Positions 23,862-26,239 of a stretch of 26,239 nt of DNA are shown piece after piece. The translations under genes were made by a program, and so were the position numbers. The number at the start of each line of letters is the position of its first letter. Within the stretch, counting starts at the first letter, position 1. Source of the DNA: a virus; IMG/VR virus record IMGVR_UViG_3300020452_000313, positions 1 through 26,239 of that record; one strand, given 5' to 3'. The notes under the pieces are model-generated. The model saw only the letters and a program-made list of their open reading frames with translations, searched no databases and was not told the DNA's origin.

Positions 23862-25120
23862 CAACCACAGCTCAAACAGAAATAGGTAAGATTCCTGGTG
23901 GATCTAAAAATTATAGCTATCCACAAAACATAGCTGGAATTCCTTTTGCTTCTTTCTTACGTATTTACAAATATGAGTATGAAGAAGGGATGGCAACTGT
24001 TGGTCAAGCCCAAAATGATGCAATAGGAGCATTACAAAATGGTGGGTTACTGAAAAATGTGACTGATGGATTGGGAGATACAGCACAGTGGGCTTATGGT
24101 GATAAGACTGGTGGTGGAGAATATTTGGCACTCACAGAAGATAAAATGATTGCCAAGTTGAAGAGAGAAACAAAAGAAAAGCATAAACCAAACAATGCTG
24201 CTGCAAGAAATTGGACAGATACTCGAACTAACGAAGATTTAATGAACGAGGAGTTTGAGGTCAGTAATGGATGGGGATCAGAACCTACTAAAACTACACT
24301 GAAAGAATTATTAGCTCAGAAAGAAGATGCTAAAAACTTTAGTGATCAAGGTTATCAGAAACACTATTGCAATCTAGCAATGCCAAATGAGTTTCAATAT
24401 AACTATGGTGCAAACTGGAGCAACACATTTAAGTTAGGTACTTTGGCATTAGCTGCTGATGATCCTGCAAGAGCTGCTATGGTATTAGGAGTTGGCGGTG
24501 CACTTGGAGGAGCAACAGGTTTTGCAACTTCAAAATTAGGAGAGAGTGAATCTGATGCAGCAACGATTACTCAAGGTGCGAAAAAAGGTGTAGAGAAAGC
24601 AGCTAACTTATTTGGAGTGAATAGTAATATATTAGATCCAACTAATATTGTTGGTTTAGCAGGTCTAGCACCAAATGAGAATGCTATCCAATTCTTTAAA
24701 AAGATGGAGTTTAGACAATTTAGTCTTAGTTTTGAATTTGCTGCAAGAAGTGACACAGAATCTAAAGAGATACAAGAGATTCTAACTTGGTTCAAGATGG
24801 GTATGCATCCCGTATCAAAACAAGCTAATAGTGGTGGTTCTGGTGTGTTATTAGGTTTCCCAGATGTTTGGAGGATTGAACCTAGGTTTATACCTGGCAA
24901 TGCAGTTGGTGGAAAGTTTGTACCAGGTACAGACAAACCACATCCAATGATGCCACAGACAAAATTATGTGCATTGACTCAAATGCAGGTGGATACTGCA
25001 CCAATGGGACAATTCTCAACAGTTTTTGATGGAACTATTCCATTAGTTACTGTAACTCTCAGATTTGATGAACTAACTGCACTAACCAGAGCAGATTTTA
25101 TGACAAACAAGTACTTATAA
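23858..25120 (+). CDS. 48: gp48-like baseplate tail-tube protein
   Basis: The 420-aa protein resembles T4 gp48 (364 aa), which with gp54 forms the tube platform on the hub. It starts with a Gly/Pro-rich segment (IGKIPGGSKNYSYPQNIAGI) and a FLRIYKYEYEEG strand. An Ala/Gly-rich middle insert follows (about 205-235, VLGVGGALGGATGF). The C-terminal tube-type fold has FRQFSLSFEFAARSDTESKEI (in two parts, about 286-306), LTWFKMGMHP, LGFPDVWRIEPRF and a closing GTIPLVTVTLRFDE strand. It overlaps the previous gene by ATGA and precedes gp53 by 2 bp. Order gp4 / gp48 / gp53 is a cyanophage rearrangement of the T4 order. Confidence 0.8.
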   Translation: MTTTAQTEIGKIPGGSKNYSYPQNIAGIPFASFLRIYKYEYEEGMATVGQAQNDAIGALQNGGLLKNVTDGLGDTAQWAYGDKTGGGEYLALTEDKMIAKLKRETKEKHKPNNAAARNWTDTRTNEDLMNEEFEVSNGWGSEPTKTTLKELLAQKEDAKNFSDQGYQKHYCNLAMPNEFQYNYGANWSNTFKLGTLALAADDPARAAMVLGVGGALGGATGFATSKLGESESDAATITQGAKKGVEKAANLFGVNSNILDPTNIVGLAGLAPNENAIQFFKKMEFRQFSLSFEFAARSDTESKEIQEILTWFKMGMHPVSKQANSGGSGVLLGFPDVWRIEPRFIPGNAVGGKFVPGTDKPHPMMPQTKLCALTQMQVDTAPMGQFSTVFDGTIPLVTVTLRFDELTALTRADFMTNKYL

Positions 25121-25122
25121 TC

Positions 25123-25737
25123 ATGTTATTTAAAGCATTACCAGATCTTTACTACAACGTACAAACATCTCCTGTAGATGTTAAACTTTTAGCAGCAAAA
25201 AATATATGGAGAAGATCTGAAATAGTAGCAGAATTTAAGAACTCTATTACTCTCTTTGATGAGATTCTAGTAAACAATGGAGAAAAACCAGAAATAATAG
25301 CTAATAGAATATATAAGAATCCTTTCCTAACATGGACAATCTTTGTTGCAAATGATATTGTTAACTTTTATGAGCAGTGGCCACGATCATCAAGACAATT
25401 ATCAGAATATGTAAATGCTAAGTATGATAATCCACAAGCTACCAAACATTATGTAACCACAGAAGTTAAACAAGGTACAAGTATTATTGTACCTGCAGGT
25501 AAAGTTGTACCTCAAAATTATTCTATAAGTTATTTTAATGGAACTACTACTGTTACTGCCAACCCAACAGTATCAATAACAAACTATCAGTATGAAGAAG
25601 CATTAAATTCAGAGAAAGAAAAAATACAAGTTATAAGACCTAGTGTAATTGACCAGTTTATTGAAGTATACAAGCGAAGAGTTAGAACAGGTGGTTTAGT
25701 TACAGTTGCAAATAGTGCATACGGTATCAAGATGTGA
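25123..25737 (+). CDS. 53: Baseplate wedge protein gp53
   Basis: The 204-aa protein matches T4 gp53 (196 aa), the last wedge subunit, which links wedges around the hub. Visible features are an N-terminal LPDLYYNVQTSPVDVKLLAAKN-type segment (two strands), NRIYKNPFLTWTIFVANDIVNFYEQW (about 62-87, in parts), DNPQATKHYV (about 102-111), and the C-terminal NYQYEEALN then IDQFIEVYKRRVRTGG. It starts 2 bp after gp48 and ends inside a small downstream frame. In T4, gp53 also follows gp4 in the same cluster. Confidence 0.9.
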   Translation: MLFKALPDLYYNVQTSPVDVKLLAAKNIWRRSEIVAEFKNSITLFDEILVNNGEKPEIIANRIYKNPFLTWTIFVANDIVNFYEQWPRSSRQLSEYVNAKYDNPQATKHYVTTEVKQGTSIIVPAGKVVPQNYSISYFNGTTTVTANPTVSITNYQYEEALNSEKEKIQVIRPSVIDQFIEVYKRRVRTGGLVTVANSAYGIKM

Positions 25738-25883
25738 AACTAAAATTGCCCAAGAAAGAATTATTTCAGTATGCACTTAAAATGAATAGGTGGCCAGTGC
25801 ATTGGTTTGACCAGAAAAAAGATAAAGAGAAAGAGAGACAGAATAAGATAGCAAAATTATACCCACAAAAAAAGACCCCCTAA
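25734..25883 (+). CDS. Small basic protein after gp53 (49 aa)
   Basis: A 49-codon frame with GTG start overlaps the gp53 stop (ATGTGA). The product is very basic and helical: KLKLPKKELFQYALKMNRWP, then a Lys/Glu/Arg/Gln-rich helix and a KKTP end. Its TAA lies in the loop of the terminator hairpin. Cyanophage operons often carry such small frames after gp53, and the composition (Trp, Phe, ordered helix) suggests a real protein. No function is recognised. Confidence 0.55.
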   Translation: MKLKLPKKELFQYALKMNRWPVHWFDQKKDKEKERQNKIAKLYPQKKTP

Positions 25884-25893
25884 GGGGTCTTTT
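25870..25893. terminator. Bidirectional Rho-independent terminator between gp53 operon and gp32
   Basis: A perfect 10-bp stem AAAAGACCCC / GGGGTCTTTT (25870-25879 and 25884-25893) has loop CTAA. A-run on the left and T-run on the right make it active in both directions. It ends the plus-strand operon and the converging minus-strand gp32 gene, whose stop is 14 bp away. Confidence 0.85.
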
Positions 25894-25906
25894 AGTTTTA
25901 TATCAA

Positions 25907-26239
25907 CTAATCTTCTTGTGCTAGTTTAGCGAAGTAAGATAGTGTATCATCTCCAGATGGAACCTCTCTATGGTTACCACCTTGAATAACGTTGTCTTTA
26001 ACAGCTATTGGAGTTGGAGTTGCTTCTTCATCAAACTGTTCATCTTCAACCTTAGAATAGTTACCTTTAAGAGTTCTTTCAAGACGCTCTTTAAGTTCTT
26101 CATAAGGTTTGAATTGATCATCAGCAGTGAATGCAGCGAGACTGTGTTCTTGCTTCCAAATACCTTCAAGTTCCTTATCACTAAGGTCACCTAAAGTCGA
26201 TGCAGCATCGAACTCAGACTTGTCATAGTTCCAGAAACC
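25907..26239 (-). CDS. 32: gp32 single-stranded DNA-binding protein, C-terminal part
   Basis: The frame runs from the right edge to TAG at 25907, giving 110 residues of the C-terminus; the start lies outside the window. It carries SDKELEGIWKQEHSLAAF and FKPYEELKERLERTL, then an acidic, Thr/Pro-containing linker (EDEQFDEEATPTP) and a final GDDTLSYFAKLAQED. This is the pattern of gp32 from T4-like cyanophages, in which the acidic tail binds other replication proteins. gp32 coats single-stranded DNA in replication and repair. The zinc and OB domains would be upstream. The gene converges on the gp53 operon at the shared terminator. Confidence 0.85.
   Translation of the reverse strand, partial: GFWNYDKSEFDAASTLGDLSDKELEGIWKQEHSLAAFTADDQFKPYEELKERLERTLKGNYSKVEDEQFDEEATPTPIAVKDNVIQGGNHREVPSGDDTLSYFAKLAQED

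Overview
The window is a 26 kb piece of the structural region of a T4-like myovirus that infects marine picocyanobacteria (Prochlorococcus or Synechococcus). The evidence is threefold. It carries T4-type baseplate and head genes: gp4, gp48, gp53, gp54, a gp26-type tail chaperone, gp27-like and gp5-like hub proteins, and the C-terminus of gp32. It encodes a CpeT-type phycobiliprotein lyase homologue and a 2-oxoglutarate/Fe(II) oxygenase, both typical cyanophage accessory genes. Its DNA is AT-rich, with T4-type late promoters (TATAAATA). Genes are packed end to end, mostly joined by ATGA or TAATG overlaps. No gap exceeds about 50 bp, and I saw no tRNA, insertion sequence or CRISPR.

Layout, left to right. 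(1) 1-10398, minus strand: an adhesion/host-recognition module. Read in transcription order it is a 510-aa fibre-like protein, a 335-aa structural protein, a 1525-aa beta-structured fibre protein, a glycine-rich adhesin with three 14-residue repeats, an unrecognised 165-aa protein, two tandem paralogues (239 and 222 aa) and an acidic 108-aa protein. A perfect TATAAATA late promoter precedes the module and overlaps the stop codon of the gene before it. At the left edge a sigma70-like promoter with a palindrome in its spacer faces off the window. (2) 10430-12869, minus strand: an accessory cassette of small genes (74 aa unknown, 56 aa unknown, acyl carrier protein, 2OG oxygenase, 221 aa unknown, CpeT) between the hub genes and the fibre genes. 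(3) 12891-22993, minus strand: the tail hub and tape-measure operon. In transcription order: gp54-like tube initiator, gp26-like tail chaperone, a -1 frame extension of that chaperone, a tape-measure-like protein carrying an M23 peptidase, a 457-aa unknown, a gp27-like hub protein, a gp5-like OB-fold protein with a long Ser/Thr/Pro tail, and a separate gp5-type beta-helix spike. (4) 23027-25883, plus strand: gp4, a 150-aa conserved protein, gp48, gp53 and a 49-aa basic protein, diverging from gp54 across a tiny intergenic region with late-promoter-like boxes. A bidirectional terminator separates these from (5) the 3' end of gp32 on the minus strand.

The genes work as an assembly line. gp54 and gp48 start the tube, gp53 belongs to the wedge, gp27/gp5-like proteins and the spike form the hub, and the chaperone and its predicted frameshift product would load the tape measure. 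gp4 finishes the head, and the fibres and adhesin bind the host. The accessory cassette probably alters host metabolism during infection.

The two most notable observations are these. First, a complete -1 programmed frameshift signal (T TTT TTC, a 4-nt spacer, then a perfect 7-bp hairpin) sits at the end of the T4-type tail chaperone gene and would give a lambda G/GT-like fusion. Second, a phage-encoded acyl carrier protein with an intact phosphopantetheine serine lies next to a 2OG oxygenase inside a tail gene cluster.
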